Shown one piece after another: positions 1 to 7,043 of a DNA stretch of 24,161 nucleotides. The stretch covers positions 1 through 24,161 of IMG/VR virus record IMGVR_UViG_3300042316_000377; one strand, written 5' to 3'. The stretch's first letter is position 1, and each line of letters starts with the position of its first letter. A model generated the notes under the pieces. That model saw only the letters and a list, made by a program, of their open reading frames with translations, had not been told where the DNA came from and did no database searches. The translations under genes and the position numbers were made by a program. The DNA comes from a virus.

Positions 1-390
1 ATGCCCTGCGAGGACCGCCAACTCTGCCGGCGCCATCGATGCGCCCGTGTCCTCGTCTCGCCGCATGTCGGTCTCCTTGAGTCGCTCGACCCATCGCCGC
101 CCGGGGTCGCCGCCCCACAGGAGCCACGCCACGAACCCGGGCGTCTCCTCGCCGTCCTGGTCATCGACGCCGCGGTCGAAGTCGTCAGCGTGGCGAGCGA
201 ACCATGCAGGGGCCTCGACGGTCGCCCACTGCTCGGACTGCGGCTCACCGTCCGCGATGCTGTTCGCCCGGCGCACGGTCTCGGGCTTGAGACCGTCGCC
301 CGACTTGCCGGCCTCGTGCAGCTCGACACCTCGACGCGCGGCGTCCTGCACAGCCTCGGGCGGTGTCAGCTCGGCAGTCGTGAGCGCCAT
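1..390 (-). CDS. Head-associated phage protein, 5' part only (cut by window edge)
   Basis: The first 130 codons are visible and the gene continues past position 1. The ATG at 390 overlaps the portal stop codon as TGATG, so translation is coupled to the portal gene. Residues 63-67 read WFARH and residues 89-100 read WLLWGGDPGRRW. This combination (helical N-terminus, 'F-x-RH', then 'AWLLWGGD-G-W') matches from memory a small module found in many phage head operons next to portal or prohead protease genes. Its molecular role is not established to my knowledge. Position right after the portal fits a head-morphogenesis role, which is inference. No catalytic residues can be named from the visible part. 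Confidence 0.7.
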   Translation of the reverse strand, partial: MALTTAELTPPEAVQDAARRGVELHEAGKSGDGLKPETVRRANSIADGEPQSEQWATVEAPAWFARHADDFDRGVDDQDGEETPGFVAWLLWGGDPGRRWVERLKETDMRRDEDTGASMAPAELAVLAGH

Positions 391-1778
391 CAGAGACCGC
401 CCGGCAGCGCGCCCGCAGGCGGCGTCATGGCGACCGTGCCCGCGACCCGCGCGCGCTCGCTACGCCCATCGGCGGCAGTCGAGGGCGGTGCAAGCTCGAG
501 GGTCGCGCGGATGTGGCGCTCGTCGTCGGGTGACGGCGTCAGCGCGCCGGTGTTGAGCAGAGAGACCACGTCCGCGATGCGCTCGACCCACAGCGGGGAG
601 CGGATGCCGGCGTAGGTCAGGCGCGGCAGCTCGGCGAGCGGGAGCGGCCCGATGTTGAGCGCGACGATGGCGCGCACGTAGGGCGCGAGCCCCTCGGCGA
701 CCCACTGACACAGGTCGCCCGCGAGCTGCGCCGCGAGGTCCGCGTGCACCTGCGCCGTGGAGTAAGAGCCCGAGGAGGACGCCGAGCCCATCGCGAGGTG
801 CTGCACGTAGCACGCCTGCAAAATCTGCCGCTCGAGGTCGGCGACCACGCCCGAGAGCGGAGCGGCCGAGTCGGGGCGACCCTCCCACGCAAGCGTCGCC
901 CACGAGGGCATCACCAGCGCGGCCTCCTCGTGCGAGGACCACTTGCGCGCGATGTCGAGCAGCGCCGACCGGGCCGACTCAATGGCCGACACGTCGGGCG
1001 GTCCGCCATCGCTGCGAGCCGAGCGCCCGAGGGCCTCCTCGTCGATGCTGATGGTGGGCACTGGGACCGCGGTCCGCTGCATCGCGACCGCGCGCAGGCG
1101 CATCGTGGCCGTGTAGTCCGTGGCAAGCGGCTCGATGTGCCGCATGATGCCGAGCCCCTCGACGCCCGCAGCCGGCGAGGGATAGACCAGGTGGACGAGC
1201 CGCTCGTAGGGCAGCCGCACCGATGTCATGCTCGACAGCCCGCCGGGCTCGCGGCGCCATTGGTCGACCGCGACCACGCGCCCGTCGCGGTCGTACACCC
1301 ATTGACGCACGCTCGATTGGTCGCGCGGCTCTAGGTCGACGTAGGTGGTCCCCTCGTAGGGGTATGCCACCATCTCCGCGAGGCTGAACCCCATCAGCGC
1401 GCCGCGCAGGAGGTCGCGCAACCGCGACTCCCACGAGGGCAGCGCGATGATGCGCCCCTCCCATTCGATGACCGGGGAGCTCGCCCCGCCGAGACCAAGC
1501 ACGCGCCGCACGACCGCCGCAGCGGCCTCCGACGCAGGCGAATCCGCCACCGGGGATACGTCCCACGTGGCCGAGGTCGCGAGGCCCGACAACGCCTGCC
1601 ACCCGACCCGCACGGGCGCGCACCGCTCGGCGACCGAGTAGGCCCGGATGCGCTCCGACAGCACCGCGAACCGTCGCGCGTGCTCGCCATCCTGTGCCGC
1701 GAGAGAGTGCGCGCCGATGCCCCGACCTGGTACGGCCTCGGGCGGGGTGTAGGCGGAGACGCGGACAGCCTGCGGCAT
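390..1778 (-). CDS. Phage portal protein (Mu gp29 / DUF935-like)
   Basis: This 462-residue protein is the likely portal, the dodecameric ring at one capsid vertex through which DNA is packaged and ejected. The evidence is the family pattern: an N-terminal helical part with 'RIRAYSVAERC', a core 'LLRGALMGFSLAEMVAYPYEG' near residues 123-143, a beta-rich stretch ending in 'RLVHLVYPSPAAG', and a C-terminal helical part with 'LERQILQACYVQHLAMGSASSSGSYS' before a clip/stem-like tail. The length is in the usual portal range. The ATG at 1778 follows a 50-nt gap with no strong Shine-Dalgarno. Downstream, the stop overlaps the next start as TGATG. TerL lies upstream, separated by two small inserted genes, which is the expected packaging-to-head order. 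Confidence 0.75.
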   Translation of the reverse strand: MPQAVRVSAYTPPEAVPGRGIGAHSLAAQDGEHARRFAVLSERIRAYSVAERCAPVRVGWQALSGLATSATWDVSPVADSPASEAAAAVVRRVLGLGGASSPVIEWEGRIIALPSWESRLRDLLRGALMGFSLAEMVAYPYEGTTYVDLEPRDQSSVRQWVYDRDGRVVAVDQWRREPGGLSSMTSVRLPYERLVHLVYPSPAAGVEGLGIMRHIEPLATDYTATMRLRAVAMQRTAVPVPTISIDEEALGRSARSDGGPPDVSAIESARSALLDIARKWSSHEEAALVMPSWATLAWEGRPDSAAPLSGVVADLERQILQACYVQHLAMGSASSSGSYSTAQVHADLAAQLAGDLCQWVAEGLAPYVRAIVALNIGPLPLAELPRLTYAGIRSPLWVERIADVVSLLNTGALTPSPDDERHIRATLELAPPSTAADGRSERARVAGTVAMTPPAGALPGGL

Positions 1779-1811
1779 GTGCGCAGACTACCACACGCCG
1801 TCAGTCGATGC

Positions 1812-1824
1812 ACGCACGGTGCGT
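1812..1824. repeat. Short inverted repeat between a small gene and the portal
   Basis: ACGCAC and GTGCGT arms flank a single central base within the 50-nt gap between the 103-aa gene and the portal start. It could be a weak hairpin or a protein site. There is no U-run behind it, so it is not a classical terminator. Confidence 0.3.
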
Positions 1825-1828
1825 CAGG

Positions 1829-2140
1829 CTACTCGGCTGCGGTGTCTGCGGCCCCGGGCACGGGGGCTCCGTCGCGCAACACCGTCATACCGCCGCGCAG
1901 CGCATCCCACACGGCTTCGGACTCCGTGTCGAAACTCTCGCAAGCCTCCCACACAGAGCGGTCGGACGTGTAGGCGCGCTCCCAGTTCATCCGCTCAACG
2001 GCGATGCCGACTGCCTTGGCCAGCTCGGCAGCCTGCTTGATGTTGCTTTCGTCGTCGCGCAACACCGCTACGTGGTCCTTCATCGGCCCTGCATTGCACT
2101 CCCACAGAGTCCATATGCACACCTTGACACCGTCGCTCAT
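1829..2140 (-). CDS. Small acidic protein of unknown function between terL and portal
   Basis: I do not recognise this 103-aa protein. It starts 'MSDGVKVCIWTLWECN', is rich in Asp and Glu (for example 'LRDDESNIKQAAELAKAVGI' and 'ACESFDTESEAVWDALRGG') and looks like a small alpha/beta cytoplasmic protein. The ATG at 2140 is chosen over an in-frame ATG 30 nt upstream because a strong GAGGAGG Shine-Dalgarno sits five bases before it and the longer form would begin inside the leader hairpin. It has its own 30-nt leader with the recurrent GAGG-loop hairpin. It lies between terL and the portal, where small accessory genes are often inserted. Confidence 0.6.
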   Translation of the reverse strand: MSDGVKVCIWTLWECNAGPMKDHVAVLRDDESNIKQAAELAKAVGIAVERMNWERAYTSDRSVWEACESFDTESEAVWDALRGGMTVLRDGAPVPGAADTAAE

Positions 2141-2152
2141 CTCATCCTCCTC

Positions 2153-2166
2153 GCGCCCCTCGGCGC
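2153..2166 (-). promoter_or_regulatory. SD-adjacent GAGG-loop hairpin, copy 1
   Basis: On the transcribed strand the leader reads GCGCC-GAGG-GGCGC, a perfect 5-bp stem closing a GAGG tetraloop, followed directly by GAGGAGG and the ATG at 2140. It is one of nine copies in this window that share the loop and the position but not the stem sequence. Confidence 0.7.
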
Positions 2167-2170
2167 TCAT

Positions 2171-2410
2171 CTACTCCACTAATTCCGCCGCCGGTCTGCA
2201 CGTCGTAGTGAACCCCGCCGACGTGCAGTGATAGTCCACGCCCTTGCACCGCGCGTCCCACGTCCACGAGGCGTAGTGCATCTCCACCTCGCGGACCTCG
2301 ACCTGCTGCTCCGTGCACGGCATCTGCGACACGCTCATCGCACGCGCCGAGGACTGCCACTGCGCCGAGCAACCTGCGGCGACGAACGCCACGAGGATGA
2401 ACCTGCCCAT
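2171..2410 (-). CDS. Small exported lipoprotein (unknown function)
   Basis: This 79-aa protein has a short signal sequence 'MGRFILVAFVAAGC' with a lipobox ending at Cys14, so it should be processed by signal peptidase II and anchored to a membrane. The mature part carries four further cysteines, in 'MPCTEQQ', 'DARCKGVDYHC' and 'TTTCRPAAE', which could form disulfides outside the cytoplasm. The ATG at 2410 is fixed by an AGGAGG four bases upstream; longer in-frame extensions run through the leader hairpin. It sits alone between terL and a small gene, 64 nt after the terL stop. Possible roles are o-spanin-like, superinfection exclusion or another accessory ('moron') role; none can be chosen from sequence. 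Confidence 0.65.
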   Translation of the reverse strand: MGRFILVAFVAAGCSAQWQSSARAMSVSQMPCTEQQVEVREVEMHYASWTWDARCKGVDYHCTSAGFTTTCRPAAELVE

Positions 2411-2420
2411 ATCGACCTCC

Positions 2421-2436
2421 TGCGGCCCTCGCCGCA
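2421..2436 (-). promoter_or_regulatory. SD-adjacent GAGG-loop hairpin, copy 2
   Basis: The leader of the lipoprotein gene reads TGCGGC-GAGG-GCCGCA, a 6-bp stem. The final stem base is also the first A of the AGGAGG Shine-Dalgarno. It lies in the 64-nt non-coding gap after the terL stop. Confidence 0.7.
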
Positions 2437-2474
2437 CCGTCACGAGTAGCACGCGCCCGGACACCTCGCAACGC

Positions 2475-3884
2475 CTACTCATGCCACGACCCCGGCGCCT
2501 CGTACCGCCTCGGCCCCTGCTGCGTCGGAGCCGGTGCCGTCGTCGGAGGACCGGGCGGCGACCACAGCACGTGCCGCACGGCGTACCGCAGCGCGTCGGC
2601 GTGGTGGTCATGCGTCCCGTCCTTCGCGGGCCTGCCGGGTTGCCGCGCGTCCCATCGATACCCCGACAGCGCGCGGGCCAGGGTGCGCCGCCCTGCCGGA
2701 GCGCGCAGTCCGGCCTCGTAGAGCTGCCGCGCCACGGTCAAGGCGCCGCGCTCGAGGGCGAGGTCCACGCGCGTGCACCCGCTCACGATGTCACGCCGAG
2801 CCGGGTCGCGCTCGATGATGGGCACCATGCCGAGCCCCTGCGGATGCGCCGCGCGCACCAGGTCGAGGTCAGACGCCCCGGTCTGCGCCGACCGCGCAGC
2901 GCCTGCCGGGTCGACCACGACCATATCAAGCGGGATGCGCCGGTCGCCCGGGGTCCAGTGGCGTCGAGGCACGCAGTCGGCCGCGAGGCGCGCGAGCAGG
3001 TCGGGGAGCGCCTCGTCGTCGGGCGCCCACTCCCGCACGACGCACCAGCGGTTACGCCCGGTCTCGGCGAGCGCGAGCACCGCAGGGTGCCGCAACCCGA
3101 AGTCCATCGCGAGCAGGCACCGCATCGTACCCCACTCCGGGACCAGGTCGACGACGCAGCGCTCAGGCGCCCACGACCTGAACACGGACCCCGAGGGCGG
3201 CAGCGGCCGATTCTCCGCGAGCGCCGAAAAGTCCCGCTCGCCGAGCGTCTCGCGCATCCGGTCGAGCCACCCCGGCCCGAGGTGCGCCACGTTGTCCGCG
3301 CTCACCGGCAGGTACACCGCTCCCCCGACCTCGCGCGTCCGCTCGACCCACCACGCGGGCTCGACGGGGATGCCGCACGTGAGCACGATAGGCGCGCGGA
3401 CGTGCCCGCCCTGCGTCATCGGCACGCGAGCTCGAGAGCGCGCCACGTCGAGCACGTCGGGGCGCAGCGTCTGGCACTCGTCGATGAGCACGGCGTGCGC
3501 GTTGACCCCCTCGATAGGAGACTGACCGAGGCCCGCGCCGGCAGGCGTGTCGAGGTGCGCGAGGATGAGCCGCGACCCGCTTGGCCACGCGAACGCCTGC
3601 TCGCTTATCTGGTGGGCCACGGTCGAGCCCGAGAGCAGGCCGTGGAGATGTGGGAGGTGCACGTCGCGGAGGCGCCGATGCGTATCCATGCCCACGACCA
3701 CGGTGGCGCCGGGTCGGTGCTCCGCGATGAGGCACGCGAGCGCGCAGAGTGCGAGGCTCTTACCGCTCCCGAGCCCGCCGCGAATCGCCGCGATGTCGCC
3801 GGGCCAGTGACCCGAGAGCCCTGCGGCGAGCATGTCGGCCTGCCACGGCAGCGGGTCGAGGTCCGCGATGCGCGGCGTGGTCAT
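2475..3884 (-). CDS. terL: Terminase large subunit (packaging ATPase and nuclease)
   Basis: This 469-residue protein powers DNA translocation into the prohead and cuts the concatemer. The ATPase half carries Walker A GGLGSGKS at residues 36-43 and Walker B with catalytic glutamate VLIDE at 132-136. The RNase H-fold nuclease half shows its acidic residues in order: Asp261 in 'AMDFGLRHPA', Asp325 in 'MVVVDPAGAA', and 'HDHHADALRY' at 425-434 with Asp426 and Asp430. The length is normal for a TerL. The ATG at 3884 overlaps the terS stop as ATGA, so the two subunits are co-translated. The nearest match by eye is the Terminase_6-type group rather than the T4 group; that assignment is tentative. Confidence 0.93.
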   Translation of the reverse strand: MTTPRIADLDPLPWQADMLAAGLSGHWPGDIAAIRGGLGSGKSLALCALACLIAEHRPGATVVVGMDTHRRLRDVHLPHLHGLLSGSTVAHQISEQAFAWPSGSRLILAHLDTPAGAGLGQSPIEGVNAHAVLIDECQTLRPDVLDVARSRARVPMTQGGHVRAPIVLTCGIPVEPAWWVERTREVGGAVYLPVSADNVAHLGPGWLDRMRETLGERDFSALAENRPLPPSGSVFRSWAPERCVVDLVPEWGTMRCLLAMDFGLRHPAVLALAETGRNRWCVVREWAPDDEALPDLLARLAADCVPRRHWTPGDRRIPLDMVVVDPAGAARSAQTGASDLDLVRAAHPQGLGMVPIIERDPARRDIVSGCTRVDLALERGALTVARQLYEAGLRAPAGRRTLARALSGYRWDARQPGRPAKDGTHDHHADALRYAVRHVLWSPPGPPTTAPAPTQQGPRRYEAPGSWHE

Positions 3885-4345
3885 GCCGAGCCCGAGCGCT
3901 CCGGGGCGGTGCGTGCTGCGATGCGCTCGAGGAGCGGCGCCGTCTCGACGCCCTGATGCACGTGCGTCGTGACGGTGACCGATGGCTCGCGCGGGTACTC
4001 GTCCGGGGATGCGCGCTCGAGGAGCCACGCGGCGGCCTTCCAGTCGCCCCCGGCCGATGCGCCGCGCACGTGGTCGAGCAGTACGGCATTCGCGCGCGCG
4101 CGCGCCTGTGCCCATCGGGCCGCGAAAGTCGCGAAAGGCTCCTCGCCACGCTCGCCCCGCGCCACCCAGTCCTGCACGGTGCTCTTGACCACGCCTGCCC
4201 GAGCGCACGCAGCGCCGACGAAGCCGAGCGACTCCATCTCGGCGCAGAGTCGGTCCATGACCTCGGGCGTGCACTTCGTGGGCGCCCCCTGCTCGTGCGT
4301 AGGCGGAGGACGCCGCGCGCCCTTCTTCGCCCTCGGCGCGCTCAC
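3881..4345 (-). CDS. terS: Terminase small subunit
   Basis: This 154-aa protein is the probable DNA-recognition subunit of the packaging motor. It has a basic N-terminus, then a helix-turn-helix 'GFVGAACARAGVVKSTVQDW' near residues 41-60, followed by 'FATFAARWAQARARANAVLLDHVRG', typical of TerS proteins that bind pac/cos DNA and oligomerise through a helical segment. I place the start at GTG 4345, which overlaps the preceding stop as GTGA. A longer in-frame reading would run deep into the upstream gene as a low-complexity Gly/Ala tail and is rejected. It lies directly upstream of terL with an ATGA overlap. Confidence 0.85.
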   Translation of the reverse strand: MSAPRAKKGARRPPPTHEQGAPTKCTPEVMDRLCAEMESLGFVGAACARAGVVKSTVQDWVARGERGEEPFATFAARWAQARARANAVLLDHVRGASAGGDWKAAAWLLERASPDEYPREPSVTVTTHVHQGVETAPLLERIAARTAPERSGSA

Positions 4346-4773
4346 ACTGCCACCCGCTGCGGACCCACCGGCCACGCCGCCATCTGCTCCCGTGCGACCC
4401 GCGCCACCTCGAGGATGACGCTCGCCCGCTGCGCTGCGCCCCAATCGTAGACCACCGGCGCCCCGCCGACCGGCCCCGTCCGCGTCCACCGCCCGAGCAG
4501 CACAGCCGGAACGCCTCGGTCTCGCGCAGCTCGCAGCACATGGTCGTGGAGCAGTCGCGTCGGGTCGTCCTCGGCGGCGCTCATGCCCTCGCCCGTGTCC
4601 TCGGCGACGAGGAGCAGCGTCGGGGGCGGCTGCACGTCGAGCAGCCGCAGCACGTCGAGCGTCGTCGACAGCGCGATGGTGACGTTGGCGCCGAGGTGTC
4701 GAGCTGCCGCGATGAGCAGCGCACGGGGCGCCTCGGTCTCGCCATAGATGACGACGGTCATCGGCATGGTCAT
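4342..4773 (-). CDS. Unknown alpha/beta (receiver- or Rossmann-like) protein before terS
   Basis: This 143-aa protein is not recognised. It begins 'MTMPMTVVIYGETEAPRAL' and alternates hydrophobic strands and helices ('TVVIYG', 'NVTIALS', 'TLLLVAED', 'VPAVLLG', 'GAPVVYDW'), the rhythm of a flavodoxin- or receiver-like fold. A phospho-acceptor site cannot be assigned. Three closely spaced ATGs exist; 4773 is preferred because a GGGAG lies four bases upstream and because it overlaps the previous stop as ATGA. It links the lysis group to the terminase genes and ends in a GTGA overlap with terS. Confidence 0.6.
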   Translation of the reverse strand: MTMPMTVVIYGETEAPRALLIAAARHLGANVTIALSTTLDVLRLLDVQPPPTLLLVAEDTGEGMSAAEDDPTRLLHDHVLRAARDRGVPAVLLGRWTRTGPVGGAPVVYDWGAAQRASVILEVARVAREQMAAWPVGPQRVAV

Positions 4774-5066
4774 CCGTCTCCCTGTGTACCTGGCGCGGGG
4801 GGAATCCCGCCCAAGTGGTGGATCATCGATTGCTGCGTGAGGTCGCGTCGTAGGCCGTGCATGCGCTCCGAGCATACCCGCTGGCTCACCCGCTCCCCAT
4901 CGATGCGCGTAACCGACGCCTCGATTCGGACGCAGTCCGCCGTGAGCCGCTCGACCATGAGGCGCGTGCGCTCCATCGCCGAGGCCATGCGCCACAGGAT
5001 TCCGCCGAGCGTGCACAGGGCGCCGATGAGACCGAGCCCAACGGCGACCTCGGACGCACTACCCAC
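4770..5066 (-). CDS. Small membrane protein with N-terminal TM segment and coiled coil (holin/i-spanin candidate)
   Basis: This 98-aa protein has one strong membrane segment, 'VAVGLGLIGALCTLGGILWRM' (about residues 7-27), followed by a charged helical region 'ERTRLMVERLTADCVRIEA' likely to form a coiled coil. That topology suits an i-spanin or a holin accessory in a lysis cassette, but no family signature decides between them. The GTG at 5066 overlaps the preceding TAG by 8 nt; an alternative in-frame TTG at 5132 would add a Gly/Ser-rich stretch and has no ribosome binding site. It ends in an ATGA overlap with the next gene. Confidence 0.55.
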   Translation of the reverse strand: MGSASEVAVGLGLIGALCTLGGILWRMASAMERTRLMVERLTADCVRIEASVTRIDGERVSQRVCSERMHGLRRDLTQQSMIHHLGGIPPAPGTQGDG

Positions 5067-5253
5067 GGGCGCACACCCACAAAGGCTGCCGCCGGCACCG
5101 CGAGGCGTGGAGCCTGACGACGGGGGCGACAATGCAGCGGTACACGTCAGCGACCGCGCAGAGCGAGCGCATGACCGTCTCGCACGCAGGCATCCCCCAC
5201 GCCCGAGCAGACCACCACGTCGGGGGCCTGCGCTTGCGCGGTACCAGCGGCAT
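5059..5253 (-). CDS. Small basic Cys-containing protein, unknown
   Basis: This 64-aa frame starts 'MPLVPRKRRPPTWW', is strongly basic and has a moderately hydrophobic stretch 'LCAVADVYRCIVAPVVRL'. I do not recognise it. The support is positional: the ATG at 5253 overlaps the upstream stop as TGATG, and its own stop overlaps the next start by 8 nt, so it fills the gap exactly in a coupled chain. It may be a small membrane-associated lysis factor. It could also be a spurious frame in GC-rich DNA if the next gene starts at the TTG at 5132. Confidence 0.4.
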   Translation of the reverse strand: MPLVPRKRRPPTWWSARAWGMPACETVMRSLCAVADVYRCIVAPVVRLHASRCRRQPLWVCARG

Positions 5254-5435
5254 CAGGCGCCGCCCGGCTTCGGTCCGCCGGTGCCCATCGACCGCCCGAC
5301 GAGCAGCCCGACGATGCCCGCAATCTGCGCGATGGCCGTGTCGACCTTGCCGCCCTCGATGAGCGCGAGGCTCGCGATGAGCCCCATGCCGATGACGCCC
5401 GCGATGAGCGTCGCGTTTGCCCGCAGGCCGCTCAC
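5253..5435 (-). CDS. Two-TM small membrane protein (holin candidate)
   Basis: This 60-aa protein has two hydrophobic segments, 'ATLIAGVIGMGLIASLALIEG' (about 8-28) and 'IAQIAGIVGLLVG' (about 35-47), joined by a short charged turn, and a polar tail 'RSMGTGGPKPGGA'. Size and topology fit class II-type holins, which permeabilise the inner membrane to release endolysin. The M15 endolysin lies four genes upstream in the same coupled operon. The GTG start at 5435 overlaps the preceding lipoprotein stop as GTGA. Function is inferred from topology and context only. Confidence 0.6.
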   Translation of the reverse strand: MSGLRANATLIAGVIGMGLIASLALIEGGKVDTAIAQIAGIVGLLVGRSMGTGGPKPGGA

Positions 5436-5758
5436 GGCGCGAGACCGGGCGGCGCATCCTCGGCTGCCGGCAGTGCAGCGTCCGGTGCCGAGCTCGCAGC
5501 CACGACCGGGAGCGCTGCATCAGGCGTCTCGGCGACCTGCCGCGAGCACCCCACGTCGACCCGCAGGCCGTCAGCCTCGAGGGTCGCGCGCAGTGCCACG
5601 AGCCGCACCGGCAGGCCCGTCAGCGACGGCACCGCGACCGGGACCGACGCGACCGGCGTGGAGCAGACCCACACGTCGCGCTCGATGCTCGGCACGGTCG
5701 CCGAGCCGCAGGAGATGAGGAGCGCGAGAGCCGCGCAGAGACCGATGATGCGCGTCAT
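5432..5758 (-). CDS. Lipoprotein in lysis cassette (o-spanin candidate)
   Basis: This 108-aa protein begins 'MTRIIGLCAALALLISCGS', a signal sequence with lipobox L-I-S-C and lipidated Cys17. The mature part has cysteines in 'VWVCSTP' and 'VDVGCSRQ' and an Ala/Pro-rich C-terminus suited to spanning the periplasm. In a lysis cassette a small lipoprotein suggests an outer-membrane spanin, but the beta-rich centre ('VPVAVPSLTGLPVRLVALRATLEADGL') is not typical, so another envelope role is possible. The start at ATG 5758 overlaps the upstream stop as ATGA, and the stop overlaps the next GTG as GTGA. Confidence 0.6.
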   Translation of the reverse strand: MTRIIGLCAALALLISCGSATVPSIERDVWVCSTPVASVPVAVPSLTGLPVRLVALRATLEADGLRVDVGCSRQVAETPDAALPVVAASSAPDAALPAAEDAPPGLAP

Positions 5759-6591
5759 GGTGACCCCCGCAGGATGCCCTCGAGTGTGTGACTTGGCGGC
5801 GCGTCGTTGATTGCGCCGAACTTGATTTTGAACGACCGAATCTCGCTCACGATGCCGGTCACGGCGGTCGCCGTGCCGATACGGATTTCGCCGGGGTTAT
5901 TCGTGTCGGCGGTCATCGTCGAATAGACCTTCGTGTCGATGAGGTCGCCGTTGCACCAGAACCTCACATACCCGGCCGTGCGCTGAATCGTGAGGATGTA
6001 ATACGCGCCCGTGGCGATGGGGCGTGCCATCGATGCCGTCGTCGTCTCGATGACGTGCCCCGACGAACTGGGATACACCCCGATGCGCTTCGTCCCGTCG
6101 CGGATGACGATGTAGTTGTTCCCGTTCGCGCCCAAGGTGCTCGCCAGCATCTCGACGCGCGCCTCCCACTCCGTCTCCGTCGTCAGTTCCGAGAGCGTGC
6201 GCGACAAGTAGCCGGTCGACGACGTGCCGGTGACGATGCGAATGGACGTGCCCGTGCCGACCGTCGGATAGGTCACGGTCGCCGCGTTCGGCGACTGCGT
6301 GAGAGACCATCCCGAGGGCAGCGCGCCGCTCGGGTTCGCCCACTCGTAGGTCCACGAGTCGGCGGCGAACCCCGCCAGGAAGTCGGTCGACGCGGCGACT
6401 GCCGCAGTCCCGAGCCCGAGGTTCGTTCGCGCGGCCGCAGCGTCGCTCAGGTTGCTCAGCGTGGTATCCGCCCCGCTGCCCCCGCTGCTCGGCAGCGTGA
6501 TGCTCGACCCTGCGCCGACGGCATACGTCCCGATGCCCGCGATGCCGAGCGTGATGCAGACCCCGAGGAGTAGCAGGCGCGCGCCGCTCAC
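5755..6591 (-). CDS. Exported LamG/lectin-like protein with tail-fibre linker
   Basis: This 278-aa protein starts with a signal-peptide-like segment 'ARLLLLGVCITLGIAGIGTYAVGAG'. Next comes 'LSNLSDAAAARTNLGLG', the linker sequence common in phage tail fibres. Residues from about 75 to the end read like a concanavalin A/LamG beta-sandwich, with 'WEARVEMLAS', 'NNYIVIRDGTKRIGVY', 'YYILTIQRTAGYVRFWCNGDLI' and 'EIRIGTAT'. It may bind a glycan or another surface polymer. The GTG at 6591 is chosen for its GTGA overlap; an upstream in-frame GTG at 6615 is possible. A signal peptide on a fibre-like protein inside a lysis operon is unusual. Confidence 0.6.
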   Translation of the reverse strand: MSGARLLLLGVCITLGIAGIGTYAVGAGSSITLPSSGGSGADTTLSNLSDAAAARTNLGLGTAAVAASTDFLAGFAADSWTYEWANPSGALPSGWSLTQSPNAATVTYPTVGTGTSIRIVTGTSSTGYLSRTLSELTTETEWEARVEMLASTLGANGNNYIVIRDGTKRIGVYPSSSGHVIETTTASMARPIATGAYYILTIQRTAGYVRFWCNGDLIDTKVYSTMTADTNNPGEIRIGTATAVTGIVSEIRSFKIKFGAINDAPPSHTLEGILRGSP

Positions 6592-7043
6592 GGCTGCGTC
6601 CGATACGTGCCGCACACCTCGAGGTCAGCCGTCCCGCTCCCGACCGAGCGCAGTGACACGGCCTGCGCCGTCACACCGCCCGCGACCAGGCCACGCGTCG
6701 ACCACACCCGAGCGCCACCCGCCACGATGCGGGGCGCGTGAGTCGTCGCGCCGCAGCCTGCCGAGGCGCCCATGCACAGGACCGCATTGTCGCCGGTGCC
6801 CGCGGTCTCGCGCGACACCACCGACACCTCCTGAAGATACAGCCCCGCCGCGAGCGCGGTGCCCGTGGCCGGGTCGTAGAGGTCGTCACTCGTGAGCTCG
6901 CCCCATGACCCCGTCGCAGCGGCGACGACGACGCACCCGTATCGAGTGCCGTAGACGCCCTGCGAATCCTGCGCCTGCGCGCGGCTCATCAGCCCGCCAT
7001 TGCACGCGATGAACGCGATGACCCACCAGAGAAACGCTCGCAT
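6588..7043 (-). CDS. Exported Cys-containing protein of unknown function
   Basis: This 151-aa protein carries a clear signal peptide, 'MRAFLWWVIAFIACNGGLMSRAQA', with a probable signal peptidase I site after AQA. The mature region is beta-rich and has cysteines in 'RYGCVVV', 'VLCMGASAGCG' and 'LEVCGTYR' that could pair in the periplasm. I do not recognise the family. The ATG at 7043 overlaps the endolysin stop as TGATG, and the stop forms a GTGA overlap with the lectin-like gene. It is the first of three consecutive exported products behind the endolysin. Confidence 0.6.
   Translation of the reverse strand: MRAFLWWVIAFIACNGGLMSRAQAQDSQGVYGTRYGCVVVAAATGSWGELTSDDLYDPATGTALAAGLYLQEVSVVSRETAGTGDNAVLCMGASAGCGATTHAPRIVAGGARVWSTRGLVAGGVTAQAVSLRSVGSGTADLEVCGTYRTQP

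Noticed and set aside
2313-3956. A 547-codon plus-strand open frame.
   Set aside because: It is antisense to terL, whose Walker and nuclease motifs are clear. Its composition is Arg/His/Pro-rich with no recognisable features.
4342-4489. A longer N-terminus for the small terminase reaching 4489.
   Set aside because: It would be Gly/Ala low-complexity sequence inside the upstream gene; the GTG at 4345 gives the standard GTGA overlap.
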